Assembly: GCF_004296935.1 (NCBI RefSeq)
Contig: NZ_SCVH01000105.1
Location: 16,500 to 80,499, forward strand
Length of the DNA: 64,000 bases
Reading direction: 5' to 3'
Source: Reyranella sp.
GTDB taxonomy: Bacteria; Pseudomonadota; Alphaproteobacteria; Reyranellales; Reyranellaceae
Of the stretch, positions 26,480-36,070 are shown piece after piece. Every line of letters starts with the position of its first letter. The first letter of the stretch is position 1. Below the pieces are notes generated by a model. That model searched no databases. It saw nothing but the letters and a program-made list of their open reading frames with translations, and was not told the DNA's origin. The translations under genes and the position numbers were made by a program.

Positions 26480-27457
26480 TCACTCCATCTGGACGTTCAG
26501 TGCCTTCAGCTTCTTGCCCCAGAAGGTGTGCTCGTCGACCACGAACTTGGTGAAATCGGCACGGCTGCGGTTGGGCGGCAGTTCGAGGCCGTCCTTGGCC
26601 AGCGCCCCGGTGTATTTCGGGTCCTTCATCGCCGCGACCGTCTCCTTGTGGATGCGGTCGAGGATGGCGTCGGGCGTCTTGGGTGGCGCGAACAGGCCGT
26701 GCCAGCCGGTGACGGCCACATCGACGCCCTGTTCCTTGAGCGTCGGCACGTCGGGCAGGGAGCTCACCCGCTTGTCGCCGGTCACGGCAAGGGCCTTGAG
26801 CTTGCCGGCCTTGATCTGGCCGACCGCAGGCGGCAGCGAAGAGAAGTTCATGGTGATGATGCCGCTGATGACATCGAGCAGCGCCGGCCCCGTGCCTTTA
26901 TAGGGCGCATGCGTGAGATCGATGCCGGCTGCCTCGGCGAACAGCGCGCCGGCCAGGTGGTTGTTGCCGCCGACACCCGACGAGGAATAGGTGAGCTTGC
27001 CTGGCTCCTTCTTGGCGAGCGCGATCAACTCCTTGACGTTGTTGGCCGGCACGCTCGGGTTGACCGCCAGCACGTACTGGTAGTCGGTGGTCTGGATGAT
27101 CGGCACCAGGCCCTTCAGCGTGTCGATCGAGCTCTTGAGCACATGCGGGTTGGTCACGACGTTGGTGCCGACGGCGTAGAAGATCGTGTAGCCGTCCGGC
27201 TTGGCTTGCGACACGAAGCGCGCGCCGATCGCGCCGGCCGCACCCCCCTTGTTCTCGACGATCACCTGCTGGCCGAGAAGCGGCGTCAGCAGATGGGCGA
27301 GTTCGCGGGCCACGATGTCGGCGCCGCCGCCGGCGGCATAGCCGACGACGAAGCTGACCGGCTGTGTCGGCCAGGCGGCCTGGGCCTGCAGGGACGAGGG
27401 CAGGACGAGCGCGGTCGAGCCGAGTGCGAGCGCATGGCGGCGAGTAATTGTATTCAT
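26480..27457 (-). CDS. Bug/TctC-family periplasmic solute-binding protein
   Basis: A 325-residue tripartite tricarboxylate transporter substrate receptor. The N-terminus MNTITRRHALALG...LQAQA has an RR-containing signal peptide, cut near residue 27. The family signatures WPTQPVSFVVGYAAGGGADIVAREL, VIVENKGGAAGAIGARFV and THAPYKGTGPALLDVISG are present. It binds small carboxylates in the periplasm. No TctA/TctB membrane genes are nearby. It is followed on the same strand by nothing, and preceded by a TcuA-like flavoprotein gene after a palindromic repeat. The pairing suggests tricarballylate or a similar acid as ligand. Confidence 0.92.
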   Translation of the reverse strand: MNTITRRHALALGSTALVLPSSLQAQAAWPTQPVSFVVGYAAGGGADIVARELAHLLTPLLGQQVIVENKGGAAGAIGARFVSQAKPDGYTIFYAVGTNVVTNPHVLKSSIDTLKGLVPIIQTTDYQYVLAVNPSVPANNVKELIALAKKEPGKLTYSSSGVGGNNHLAGALFAEAAGIDLTHAPYKGTGPALLDVISGIITMNFSSLPPAVGQIKAGKLKALAVTGDKRVSSLPDVPTLKEQGVDVAVTGWHGLFAPPKTPDAILDRIHKETVAAMKDPKYTGALAKDGLELPPNRSRADFTKFVVDEHTFWGKKLKALNVQME

Positions 27458-27474
27458 ATCTTTCCTCCCAAACC

Positions 27475-27547
27475 TGTCATCCCGAGCGCAGCGAGGGATC
27501 TTTCTTGTGGCCTCAAAGATCCCTCGGGCGGCGCCCTAGGGATGACA
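27475..27547. repeat. Dispersed palindromic repeat (TGTCATCCC...GGGATGACA type)
   Basis: Outer arms TGTCATCCC (27475-27483) and GGGATGACA (27539-27547) enclose GAGGGATCTTT and AAAGATCCCTC. It fills the gap between the Bug gene and the TcuA-like gene. Such elements are common in intergenic regions of Bradyrhizobium-like genomes. Confidence 0.7.
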
Positions 27548-27554
27548 CTTCGTG

Positions 27555-29045
27555 TCAGTTCTTGCCCGAAACGTAGCGCCCGGCGCCGTCGCCCGCCAGC
27601 TTGCCGAGCACCGCGCCGGAGACCAGCCCGGTGCCGCCGGGGTAGTTGTGATAGAACAACCCGCCGACCAGCTCGCCGGCCGCGAACAGGCCGGGAATCG
27701 TGTGGCCGTCGGTGCTCTCGACCTCTCCCTCGGTGGAGATCTTGAGGCCGCCGAAGGTGAAGGTGAGGCCGCAGGTCACGGCATAGGCCTCGAACGGGGC
27801 CTGGTCGATCGTGTTGGCCCAGTTGCTCTTCGGCACGGCGAGACCCCGCGTGCTGCGGCCGTCCTTGACCGCCGGGTTGAACGGCACCTCGGTCATGACG
27901 GCGGCGTTCCATTCCTTGATGGTCTTGAGAAACGCCTGCGCATCGACGCCCTCGAGCTTGCCTGCCAGCTCCTCGATCGTGTCGGCGCGCACCTTGGTCA
28001 TGCGCTTGATGCGGTACTCATCGCGCAGCTTGTCGAGCACTTTCGAATCGAAGATCTGCCACGCAAACTGCTGCGGCTGCGACAGGATCACGGCGCCGTA
28101 CTTGGCATAGGTATAGTTGCGGAAGTCCGCACCCTCGTCGACGAAGCGCTGGCCGTTGGCGTTCACCATGATGCCGAGCGGGTAGGAGTGCTTCTGGAAA
28201 TTGTCGCCGACTTCCAGGTCGCCGAACTCCGGCGCGTTCATGTCCCAGCCCACGGCATGACCGCCCGACCAGTTGCCGTGCGGCTTGGCGCCGATCGCCA
28301 GCGCCATGTTGATGCCGGCGCCGGTGTTGAAGCGCGTGCCGCGCACCTTGGCGAGATCCCAGGTCGGTCCCAGGTAGCGCGTGCGCATCTCGGCGTTGCT
28401 CTCGAAGCCGCCGCAGGCCAGCACGACAGCCTTGGCGCCGATCCTGACCTTGCGGCCTTTATGTCTGGCGATGACGCCGCGCACGACGCCGTCCTCCTCG
28501 ATCAGCGACACCGCCGCCGTCTCGTAGTGGATCGGGATGCCGGCCTTCACCGCCGCCTTGTGCTCGAGATCGACCAGGCCCGGCCCGCCGCCCCAGGCTT
28601 CTACCGCGAGGCCGCCCCAGAACTTGTACTTGCCGTTCACCTTGAAGGCCTGGCGGCCGTAGCTCGGCTGGAAGCGCACGCCCTTGGAGCGCATCCACTT
28701 CAGCGTCTCGAAGCTCCTGCCGATCAGGATGTCGGTGAGCTCGGGGTCGCAGCGGTAGTTGGTGACGCGGCCCATGTCGTCGAGGAACTCGTCGGCCGAG
28801 TAGCTGCCGAAATCGACGTCGCGCTTCTCGTCTTCGGTCAGGTCGTAGAGCTGGACCAGATCGTCGACGCCATGGAACACCACGCGCATGGCGCCCGCGG
28901 TATAGGTGCTGTTGCCGCCGCGCTCTTCCTCGGGCGCCGCCTCCAGCATGGCGACCGTGGCGCCCTTTTCGCGGGCCGCCAGGGCCGCGCAGGCCGCGGC
29001 ATTTCCTGCACCCACCACCAATACATCGACCTGAAAATCGTCCAC
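27555..29045 (-). CDS. tcuA: FAD-dependent tricarballylate dehydrogenase TcuA-like flavoprotein
   Basis: A 496-residue member of the fumarate reductase/succinate dehydrogenase flavoprotein family. The N-terminal FAD motif is VDVLVVGAGNAAACAALAAREKGA (residues 6-29), followed by ERGGNSTYTAGAMRV. Near the end, TFGGLKISTEGEV and GLFAAGELVGGLFYHNYPGGTGLVSGAVLGKLAG complete the FAD site. The pattern matches TcuA, which oxidises tricarballylate to cis-aconitate. TcuB, the iron-sulfur and haem partner, is not seen here. It is upstream of a Bug solute-binding protein on the same strand, which would supply the substrate. Confidence 0.8.
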   Translation of the reverse strand: MDDFQVDVLVVGAGNAAACAALAAREKGATVAMLEAAPEEERGGNSTYTAGAMRVVFHGVDDLVQLYDLTEDEKRDVDFGSYSADEFLDDMGRVTNYRCDPELTDILIGRSFETLKWMRSKGVRFQPSYGRQAFKVNGKYKFWGGLAVEAWGGGPGLVDLEHKAAVKAGIPIHYETAAVSLIEEDGVVRGVIARHKGRKVRIGAKAVVLACGGFESNAEMRTRYLGPTWDLAKVRGTRFNTGAGINMALAIGAKPHGNWSGGHAVGWDMNAPEFGDLEVGDNFQKHSYPLGIMVNANGQRFVDEGADFRNYTYAKYGAVILSQPQQFAWQIFDSKVLDKLRDEYRIKRMTKVRADTIEELAGKLEGVDAQAFLKTIKEWNAAVMTEVPFNPAVKDGRSTRGLAVPKSNWANTIDQAPFEAYAVTCGLTFTFGGLKISTEGEVESTDGHTIPGLFAAGELVGGLFYHNYPGGTGLVSGAVLGKLAGDGAGRYVSGKN

Positions 29046-29091
29046 GTGGCGCTCCTCGATTCTGGCCCCAACTTTGCGTTAGAATAGCGCA

Positions 29092-29748
29092 ATGGGTGAT
29101 CGTTTCGACCGTCTAGGGGTCCGGCATGCCAATGTCGAGGCCCTGCTGCGCAGGCCGGGCATCGGGCACAACAACGGCCCGACATTCGACATGTCCTGGG
29201 AGGCCTGGGTGTGGCGTCGTGCCAGCGCCAAGGCCTGGAAGGCGCCCAAGCCCGAAGTGGCGATGCTGCGGCTGAAACGGGCCGAGCGGCTGGGCATCAC
29301 TTATAAGGAACTGACCTCGGCGCTGATGGATTCTGGCGCCCATCTCGGGGCCGCCGTGCTGCCGCTGTCGCTGGCTGCCCGCGTGCGCCGCGGACCGAAC
29401 CGCGAAATCGTCGTGGAGCCACGCAACAGCATCGCCGACCTCGTCGCGAAATTCCGCGGCCGCCTCTTTATCCTGGGCGACCTCGATGCCGTGCCGGCGA
29501 TGAGCGAGGCCGAGCGCGCCGAGTTCCTGTTGCTGCTGAACCACGCCTTCGACGGCAAGGTCGAGGCGGTCGGCTGGGGCCATGACGGCCCCGCCATCCG
29601 AAGCATGCTGAAGGCCAATGCGCTGCCGCACCAGGAAGCGTTCCTGGTGGGCTCTGGCATCGGCCATCGCGTGCTGGGCGAGTCGGCCGGCCTGCCGCTC
29701 ACCAAGGACATCGATAGCTGGCTAGCCTCTGGGAAATCCTCATCCTGA
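29092..29748 (+). CDS. Uncharacterised protein with GHNNGP motif
   Basis: A 218-residue soluble protein that I do not recognise. Near residues 24-31 it has GIGHNNGP, a motif seen at the start of several rhizobial hypothetical proteins. The middle is basic and helical (MLRLKRAERLGITYKELTSALMD). A hydrophobic strand FILGDLDAVPAMSEAERAEFLLLLNHAF follows, then GWGHDGPAI. It is divergent from tcuA with 46 bases between starts. Its stop codon lies inside a palindromic repeat (29738-29848), so the last residues (SSS) are repeat-encoded and the C-terminus may have been changed by repeat insertion. Confidence 0.65.
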   Translation: MGDRFDRLGVRHANVEALLRRPGIGHNNGPTFDMSWEAWVWRRASAKAWKAPKPEVAMLRLKRAERLGITYKELTSALMDSGAHLGAAVLPLSLAARVRRGPNREIVVEPRNSIADLVAKFRGRLFILGDLDAVPAMSEAERAEFLLLLNHAFDGKVEAVGWGHDGPAIRSMLKANALPHQEAFLVGSGIGHRVLGESAGLPLTKDIDSWLASGKSSS

Positions 29749-29848
29749 GGAGGCCGCGTAGCGGCCGTCTCGAAGGATGGGCCCCAACGACGATATAGGT
29801 TGCCGACCCTTCGAGACGCGTCCCTGCGGGACGCTCCTCAGGGTGAGG
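29738..29848. repeat. Dispersed palindromic repeat (CCTCA-CCTGAGGAG type), copy 1
   Basis: Outer arms 29738-29752 and 29834-29848 match as inverted repeats at 14 of 15 bases. Inner arms CGTCTCGAAGG and CCTTCGAGACG also pair. A second copy is at 45532-45638. The left arm contains the stop codon of the preceding gene. Confidence 0.8.
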
Positions 29849-29883
29849 TTATGCTGTTTACGCTGGGTGCGGTAAACGAAGGC

Positions 29884-31074
29884 ATGACCTCATCGTTTGA
29901 ACCGCCCCTAAAAGGCGTCCGCGTCGTCGAACTCACCCACACCATCCTTGGACCGTCGTGCGGCATGATCCTGGCCGATCTCGGCGCCGAGGTGATCAAG
30001 GTCGAGCCGGTCGACGGCGACCGCACACGCAAGCTGCGCGGCTTCGGCGCCGGCTTCTTCGGCTACTTCAACCGCAACAAGAAGAGCCTGGCGCTCGATG
30101 CCGATGCGCCCGAGGGCCGTGCGGTGCTGGTGAAGCTGCTGCAGTCGGCCGACGTGCTGATCGAGAACTTCGCCCCGGGTTCGATGGCCAAGCGCAAGCT
30201 GGGTCCGAAGGACCTCGAGAAGATCAATCCGCGCCTCGTCTATTGCTCGCTGAAGGGCTTCCTGCCCGGGCCGTATGAAAAGCGTCCGGCGCTCGACGAG
30301 GTCGTGCAGATGATGGGTGGCCTCGCCTATATGACCGGGCCGTCGGGACGGCCGCTGCGCGCCGGCACCTCGGTGGTCGACATCATGGGGGGCATGTTCG
30401 GCGCCTTCGGCACGGTGCTGGCGCTGAAGCAGCGTGACCGGACGGGCAAGGGCGGGCTGGTCGAGAGCGCGCTGTTCGAATCGGTGGTCTTCCTGATGGG
30501 CCAGCACCTCGCCATCACCGCGATCAATGGCGCGCCACCTCCGCCGATGCCCGAGCGCGTGAGCTCGTGGGCGGTCTACGAGATCTTCAATACCTCCGAC
30601 GACCTGCAGGTCTTCGTCGGCATCACCAGCGACGGCCAATGGAAGCGCTTCTGCGAGTTCTTCAGGCAGCCCGAACTTGCCGCCGACCCCAGGCTCGCCA
30701 CGAACAACCTGCGCATCGAGGCCAGGCCGTGGCTTGTCCCCAAGGTCGCGGCGGTCTTCAAGGCCTACACCAAGGACGAACTCGAACGGATGTGCCTCGA
30801 GGCCGATGTCTCCTTTGCACCGGTCGCCCGGCCGCAGGACCTGTTCGACAACCCGCATCTGCTGGCCAACGGTTCGCTGGCACCGACGATCCTGCCCGGT
30901 GGCGTGAAGACGCGCCTGCCGCTGCTGCCCTTCCAGATGTTCGGCTGGCGGCCTCCGCTGCTCCGCGATCCGCCGGAGATCGGCCAGCACAATGACGAGG
31001 TCCTGGCGGAGATTGGCTACGACAAAACCGGCGTGGCTGCGCTCAGGGCAGCGAGACTGTTGGGGCCCCAATAG
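29884..31074 (+). CDS. CaiB/BaiF family CoA-transferase
   Basis: A 396-residue family III CoA-transferase that moves CoA between carboxylic acids through an aspartyl-CoA thioester. The opening LKGVRVVELTHTILGPSCGMILADLGAEVIKVEP is diagnostic. FFGYFNRNKKSLALD and PLRAGTSVVDIMGGMFGAFG follow. In many members the catalytic Asp follows a GxxxxxP segment near residue 170; here the best candidate lies in TSVVDIMGG. I chose ATG 29884; longer in-frame starts run into the palindromic repeat. It may activate a dicarboxylate imported by the neighbouring Bug system. Confidence 0.92.
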   Translation: MTSSFEPPLKGVRVVELTHTILGPSCGMILADLGAEVIKVEPVDGDRTRKLRGFGAGFFGYFNRNKKSLALDADAPEGRAVLVKLLQSADVLIENFAPGSMAKRKLGPKDLEKINPRLVYCSLKGFLPGPYEKRPALDEVVQMMGGLAYMTGPSGRPLRAGTSVVDIMGGMFGAFGTVLALKQRDRTGKGGLVESALFESVVFLMGQHLAITAINGAPPPPMPERVSSWAVYEIFNTSDDLQVFVGITSDGQWKRFCEFFRQPELAADPRLATNNLRIEARPWLVPKVAAVFKAYTKDELERMCLEADVSFAPVARPQDLFDNPHLLANGSLAPTILPGGVKTRLPLLPFQMFGWRPPLLRDPPEIGQHNDEVLAEIGYDKTGVAALRAARLLGPQ

Positions 31075-31224
31075 GGCCAGCCTAAGCAGGACCGATTGGG
31101 GGCCACGATACAGACGAAACAATTTCACGGCCCGGCAATACTTCGATGATACGGGCGGCCGGTACACAGGCGTCACCGGCAAGGGCAAATCCGCCCCGGC
31201 CGCTTCGAGACACCGGGGATAATC

Positions 31225-31416
31225 ATGTTCCAGATCATCGGTTCCTTCTTGGCCCTTGCCACCGTCATCGCCACCCTCTCCGCGGCGCCCGTCTACGGCC
31301 TGTTGTTCGCCCTCGCCACGCTCGGCTGGGTCGTCAAGGCCAAGCCCGCCCAAGCCACCGAAATCCAGTACGACGCCCCGCAAGGTGGCGTCGTCATTTC
31401 GGCCCAGTTTCGCTAA
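31225..31416 (+). CDS. Small membrane or secreted protein (63 aa)
   Basis: Residues 1-45 are hydrophobic (FLALATVIATLSAAPVYGLLFALATLGWVV). They end in AKPAQA, a plausible signal peptidase site, leaving a tail TEIQYDAPQGGVVISAQFR. A GGGGA ribosome binding site precedes the ATG. Upstream, CGATACAGACG (31106-31116) also occurs 5' of the small secreted protein at 36291, hinting at shared regulation. Function unknown. Confidence 0.55.
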   Translation: MFQIIGSFLALATVIATLSAAPVYGLLFALATLGWVVKAKPAQATEIQYDAPQGGVVISAQFR

Positions 31417-31521
31417 GTCTTCGCTGATCCAGGCCGGCGCCGCCCGCGAGGGCCGCTCGCCGGTTTGCTCCCGGTCCGCGTTTGCGGTCCAGGTCGAGCC
31501 ACTCCCACCAGCCCCAAAGTC

Positions 31522-34500
31522 CTATCCGATCTCCGCCTGCGCCCGTTGCACCTCGACGGCCAGCGGCCCGAGGCTGTCCTGGCAGGCCGCACGGTCGCCC
31601 GCCTTGGCGGTCCGTTCTAGCATGCCCGCGGCATCGCCCAGCGCCCGGGCGCCGACCGCCAGCGCGCTGCCCTTGAGGCGATGGGCGGCGGCGGCAAGGG
31701 CAGGCAGGTCGCCCGCCGTCATGGCCGCCTCGATGTCACGGCGCGACTCGATGGCGGTCGCGGAAAATTTGCGCAACAGATCGCGCCGGGCCGCCTCGTC
31801 GTCGGCAATCCAGGGGTCGAGCACGCTGCGGTCGATCGCCGGCTTGGCGCCGGCGTCGCCGTGCAGCCAGCGTTGCAGGGTGGCGCGCAGGCGGGCGAGG
31901 CTGACCGGCTTGGAGAGATAGCCGTCCATGCCGGCGGCCCGGCAGCGCTCGTCCTCGCCCGCGAGCGCGTTGGCGGTGACCGCGACGATCGGCGTGTGCG
32001 GCCGGCCGCCGGCGGTCTCGAGACGGCGGATTGCCGCCGTCATTTCGAAGCCGTCCATCTGCGGCATATGGATGTCGGCGAAGACGATGCCATAGCCACC
32101 GCTCTGCCACGCCTGCAGGCCGGCCAGGCCGTCGGCCGCCGAGTCGGAAGCGACGCCGAGCGCGCGGAGCTGGCGGACCAGCACGTCGCGGTTGATCGGG
32201 TGGTCGTCGACCACCAGCACGCGGTTGCCGGCAAGGCCCGCCAGTCCGTTCGTGGCCGCCGCTTCGGCTGCGGGCCGGTCGATCAGGGGCAGGTCGATCA
32301 GCGGCGAGTCGGCCGGGGCGGCCAGCAGGGTGAGCGTCACGGTGAAGGTCGAACCGGCGCCGGGGGAGCTCTCGGCCGACACGTCGCCGCCCATGAGCTG
32401 GGCGAGGCGCCGCACGATCGAGAGCCCGAGGCCGGTGCCGCCGAAGCGGCGTGTCGTCGAGCTGTCGGCCTGGGAGAAGGGCAGGAACAGTCGCGCCCGT
32501 TGCGCCTCGTTCATGCCGATGCCGGTGTCGCTCACCGACAGCACGACGCGCGTGCCGCCTTCGCCCAGCGGCTCGGTGCGGGCGCGGATCATGGCGCCGC
32601 CGCGATCGGTGAACTTGAGCGCATTGCCCAGGAGATTGAACAGGATCTGGCGCACCCGCGTGGGATCGCCCATCAGGGCGTCGGTCGATCCCGGGGCGAC
32701 GGCGGCCACCAGCGACAGGCCCTTGCGCTCGGCCTGCGGCCGGAAGGTGGCGATCGCGCTCTCGACCAGGCCGGTCAGCGAAAACGGGGCTTCCTCCAGT
32801 TCGAGGGCGCCGGCCTCGATCTTGGAGAAATCGAGCAGGTCGTCGATGATCCGCAGCAGTGCCTGCGCCGACTCGCGCATGGTCGCCACCGTGCGCGCTT
32901 GCGTCTCGTCCACGCCTTCGGCTTCCAGCACCTCCATCATGCCGAGCACGCCGTTCATCGGCGTCCTGATCTCGTGGCTCATGGTGGCGAGGAACGTCGA
33001 CTTGGCCTGGTTGGCGGCCTCGGCATCGGCACGCGACTTCTCGGCGGCGACCAACGCCCGTTCGAGTTCGCGCTGGTGATGGCGCTCTTCCGACACGTCG
33101 CTGACCAGCACCACGGCGCGCCGGTCGGCTTCGTAGCGCATCGACACGCGTGCCCATTTCCCGGGACCGTAGGAGATCAGCGCGGGCCGGCCGGCGCGCA
33201 GCGTTGCGAGCTGCCGGTCCGCCCAGCCGGCGGGGTCCTCTTTCGGTGGCGCCGCCCCGACTTTGGCGGCGTGCAGCACGGCCGCCGGATAGGCCGTGCC
33301 CGGCGCGACGATCTCGGGCATGTGCTGCATGAAGCGGCGGTAGGCCTCGTTGCACAGGATCAGCTTCTCGTCGCTGTCGAGGAAGGCGATGCCATCGTCC
33401 ATCGCCTCCATGGCGAGGATCAGCCGCTCTCGCGCCTCGGCGACCTCGTCGCGTGCCGTCTCCAGTTCGCGCTGGCGCGCCTTGACGTCGCTGAGGTCGG
33501 TGACGAGGGTCACTACGCCGCCTTCACGAGTCGGATGCTTGGCGATGCGGATCCAGCGACCTCCGCGTGTGGCCATCTCGCGCTCGCCGAACGAGGTGCG
33601 GTGATGCGCAACCATCTCGGCGATCCATGCCTCGCCGCGTGCGGCGCTGTCGGGCCTGACGAGTCCGCGCCGCAGCATCTCGCGCAGCATCTCTTCATGG
33701 GGCATGCCGCGCACGAGCAACCCCGCGCCGCTGCCACCGGCAAACGTCTCGTAGGCATCGTTCCAGACGATCAGGCGGCCTTCGCCGTCGTGAATCGAGA
33801 AGCCGGAGGGGAGCGCCTTGATCGCGTCGTCGAAACGTTCGCGCTGGCGTGTGGCCTCGGCACGGGCGTTCTCGAGTTCCGTCACGTCGCGGTGCATGAC
33901 CAGCCGCCAGCCGTTGGCCAGTACGGTAAGGGTGAACTGCAGCGTGCGGTCGCCGCGCTTCATCAAGGTCCAGCCGTCGCTGCCGGTCTCGAACAGGCGG
34001 CGCTGCGAGGCGATGAATTCGGCGCGGCGCGCGGCGTCCATGACGCCGAAGTCGCCGCGGTCGATTTCGTAGCCGAGCATCGACCAGACGTCCGGCAGCT
34101 TCGCCAGGGTCTCGCGGCTCATGTCGTGGAACTTGACCAGCGCGTCGTTGAGGAACAGCCATTTGCCGTCGGCGTCGTAGACGACCATGGCATCGGGCAT
34201 TTCGTTGAGCATGGTCTGCAGGTCGCTGCGCGAGCGTTCCAGCTCCTGCTCGCGCTGCTTGAGTTCGGTGATGTCGCGATAGGTCACGAGCAGGCGTCCG
34301 TCGGCCAGCGCGTGCGAAGTCACCTCCAGCATGCGGCCGTCGCGGCCGGTCCGCGTGAAGGGCGTGCCGCTGCCGCTCAGGACCAGGGCGGTACGGCGCT
34401 CCGCCTCCGCCTCGAGATCGGCCGGCGGTCCGAAATCGCCGCGCAGGAGCTGATAGCGTCCGAGCTCGCCGAGGCCGGGGTGTGCCGCGATCGTCGCCGG

Positions 34501-36057
34501 GTCGAGATCCAGCAGGCGGCGGAAGGCGGCGTTGTGGAACAGCAGGCCACCGTCGGGGGTGTAGAGCGCGGCGCCGTCGCCCATGTTGTCCAGGACGGCC
34601 TGCATCGTGGCGCGCGTCTCCACCAACTCGGCCTCGCGCACCTTGATGTCGGTGATGTCGGGCAGCAGCGAGACCGTGCCGCCGTCGCTGGTCCGGCGGT
34701 TGAGCAGCCGGGTCCACCGGCCGCCATGCGTCGGGATCTCACGGTCGACGCGGCCCGACCGGAAGAGGGCGAGCGTGTCGGTGATCGCCTGGGCGTGATT
34801 GCCCTCTGCCGACAGCATGTGCCCGGCTTCGATATAGTCGCGGATGCCGTCTTCGAACTTCTCGCCGGGGGTGACCGCGCGCGCGATGTTGCGCATGCGC
34901 TGGCGATAGGCGTTGTTGCAGACCACGAGACGCTCGTCGGCATCGAAGGCGGCGAACGGCTCGTCAAGAGATTCGATGGCATCGACAAGTCGCCGGCGGG
35001 TGTTCTCGGCTTCTGCGCGCGCCGCGTCGATGTCGGTGAGGTCGCGATGGACGGTGAGCACGCGCCCGCCGGGCAGCGGCCGGTAGGTCACCTCGACGGT
35101 GCGGCCGGTGACGGTGCGGCGTCGCTCGGCCGGCTGGCCGGGCGCGTCGAAGCGGGCGACGCGGCTTGCGATCCAGCCTTCGAGGCCACCCGGCAGCGCC
35201 TCGATTGGGCCGTAGTCGCCGCGATGGGCGCGGAAGCGGACGATGTCGGAGAAGGTCGGCAGGGTCTTCAACAATTCGTCCGGCATGTCGTGCAGGCGGG
35301 CCATCGCCCGGTTCTGGTAGAGCCAGCGCCCGTCGCCCTCGTAGAGCATGGCGCCGTCGCTCATGTTGTCGAGCACGGTGCGCATCGTGTCCTGGGCGAA
35401 GGCCACGTCGCGGTGCGCCTCGTCGAGCGTCTGCGACATGTCCGACGCGGCGAGGTCGCGCGCGATCTGCTCGCGCATGCGGCGGCGCTCGAAGTGCGCG
35501 AACAGGTTGATGATGACGAAGAAGCCGAAGGCGATCGCGGCGAGGCCAACGGCCGGGCGGCTGCCGTCGTCCAGCACCAGTACGGCACAGGTCGGCAGCA
35601 GGGCCGCCGCCGCGACGAGGATGAAGGTGCGGCCATCGAGCCCGCGCGATGGCGACCAGCCGCCGATCAGGCAGAGCGCGAAGGTCCAGAGCGTGCGTTC
35701 CTGGTCGGCCGGCAAGGTGGCGAAGAAGCCGCCCATCAGGCCATTGGCGAAGGTCGTGGGCACGGCGGTGACGGTGTAGAGCCAGCGCCAGCCCGACAGG
35801 CTCGCGGCGCCGGGATCGCGCTTGTGCGCGACCTGCACACGCCACGATCCCCAGACCGAAACCAGGTAGACGACCGCCGGCACGAGGAACATCCAGAGCG
35901 GCGCGATCCCGGCATAAAGCGAGGCCGCCACGGCCGCGAATATCGGCAGGGCGACCAGCTTGGGCAGGATGGGAATCTCCACCAGCCGGTCGGTGATGAT
36001 CCGCTCGACCCGCTTCGGGTCGATGCCGGCGATGTCCAACTGGTTCATGTCGATCAT
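31522..36057 (-). CDS. Large multi-PAS hybrid sensor histidine kinase with REC and HPt domains
   Basis: About 1511 residues. The N-terminal 190 residues hold several membrane helices. Five or so PAS-like modules follow (repeated MLYEGDGRWLYQN, FAAFDADERLVVCNNAYR, ALYTPDGGLLFHN, MVVYDADGKWLFLND and FSIHDGEGRLIVWNDAYE types). Next are HisKA with phospho-acceptor His1028 in FLATMSHEIRTPMNG, an ATPase domain (NALKFTD, FGGTGLGLSIV), a receiver with Asp1328 in FADIHMPQMDG, and HPt with His1459 in AAHRLKGSAL. It is thus a complete His-Asp-His relay that can pass phosphate to an output regulator. Start chosen at 36057; ATG 36048 is possible. The OmpR-type regulator at 37427 is a candidate partner. 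Confidence 0.9.
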   Translation of the reverse strand: MIDMNQLDIAGIDPKRVERIITDRLVEIPILPKLVALPIFAAVAASLYAGIAPLWMFLVPAVVYLVSVWGSWRVQVAHKRDPGAASLSGWRWLYTVTAVPTTFANGLMGGFFATLPADQERTLWTFALCLIGGWSPSRGLDGRTFILVAAAALLPTCAVLVLDDGSRPAVGLAAIAFGFFVIINLFAHFERRRMREQIARDLAASDMSQTLDEAHRDVAFAQDTMRTVLDNMSDGAMLYEGDGRWLYQNRAMARLHDMPDELLKTLPTFSDIVRFRAHRGDYGPIEALPGGLEGWIASRVARFDAPGQPAERRRTVTGRTVEVTYRPLPGGRVLTVHRDLTDIDAARAEAENTRRRLVDAIESLDEPFAAFDADERLVVCNNAYRQRMRNIARAVTPGEKFEDGIRDYIEAGHMLSAEGNHAQAITDTLALFRSGRVDREIPTHGGRWTRLLNRRTSDGGTVSLLPDITDIKVREAELVETRATMQAVLDNMGDGAALYTPDGGLLFHNAAFRRLLDLDPATIAAHPGLGELGRYQLLRGDFGPPADLEAEAERRTALVLSGSGTPFTRTGRDGRMLEVTSHALADGRLLVTYRDITELKQREQELERSRSDLQTMLNEMPDAMVVYDADGKWLFLNDALVKFHDMSRETLAKLPDVWSMLGYEIDRGDFGVMDAARRAEFIASQRRLFETGSDGWTLMKRGDRTLQFTLTVLANGWRLVMHRDVTELENARAEATRQRERFDDAIKALPSGFSIHDGEGRLIVWNDAYETFAGGSGAGLLVRGMPHEEMLREMLRRGLVRPDSAARGEAWIAEMVAHHRTSFGEREMATRGGRWIRIAKHPTREGGVVTLVTDLSDVKARQRELETARDEVAEARERLILAMEAMDDGIAFLDSDEKLILCNEAYRRFMQHMPEIVAPGTAYPAAVLHAAKVGAAPPKEDPAGWADRQLATLRAGRPALISYGPGKWARVSMRYEADRRAVVLVSDVSEERHHQRELERALVAAEKSRADAEAANQAKSTFLATMSHEIRTPMNGVLGMMEVLEAEGVDETQARTVATMRESAQALLRIIDDLLDFSKIEAGALELEEAPFSLTGLVESAIATFRPQAERKGLSLVAAVAPGSTDALMGDPTRVRQILFNLLGNALKFTDRGGAMIRARTEPLGEGGTRVVLSVSDTGIGMNEAQRARLFLPFSQADSSTTRRFGGTGLGLSIVRRLAQLMGGDVSAESSPGAGSTFTVTLTLLAAPADSPLIDLPLIDRPAAEAAATNGLAGLAGNRVLVVDDHPINRDVLVRQLRALGVASDSAADGLAGLQAWQSGGYGIVFADIHMPQMDGFEMTAAIRRLETAGGRPHTPIVAVTANALAGEDERCRAAGMDGYLSKPVSLARLRATLQRWLHGDAGAKPAIDRSVLDPWIADDEAARRDLLRKFSATAIESRRDIEAAMTAGDLPALAAAAHRLKGSALAVGARALGDAAGMLERTAKAGDRAACQDSLGPLAVEVQRAQAEIG

Positions 36058-36070
36058 GCTGGGAGCCCGA

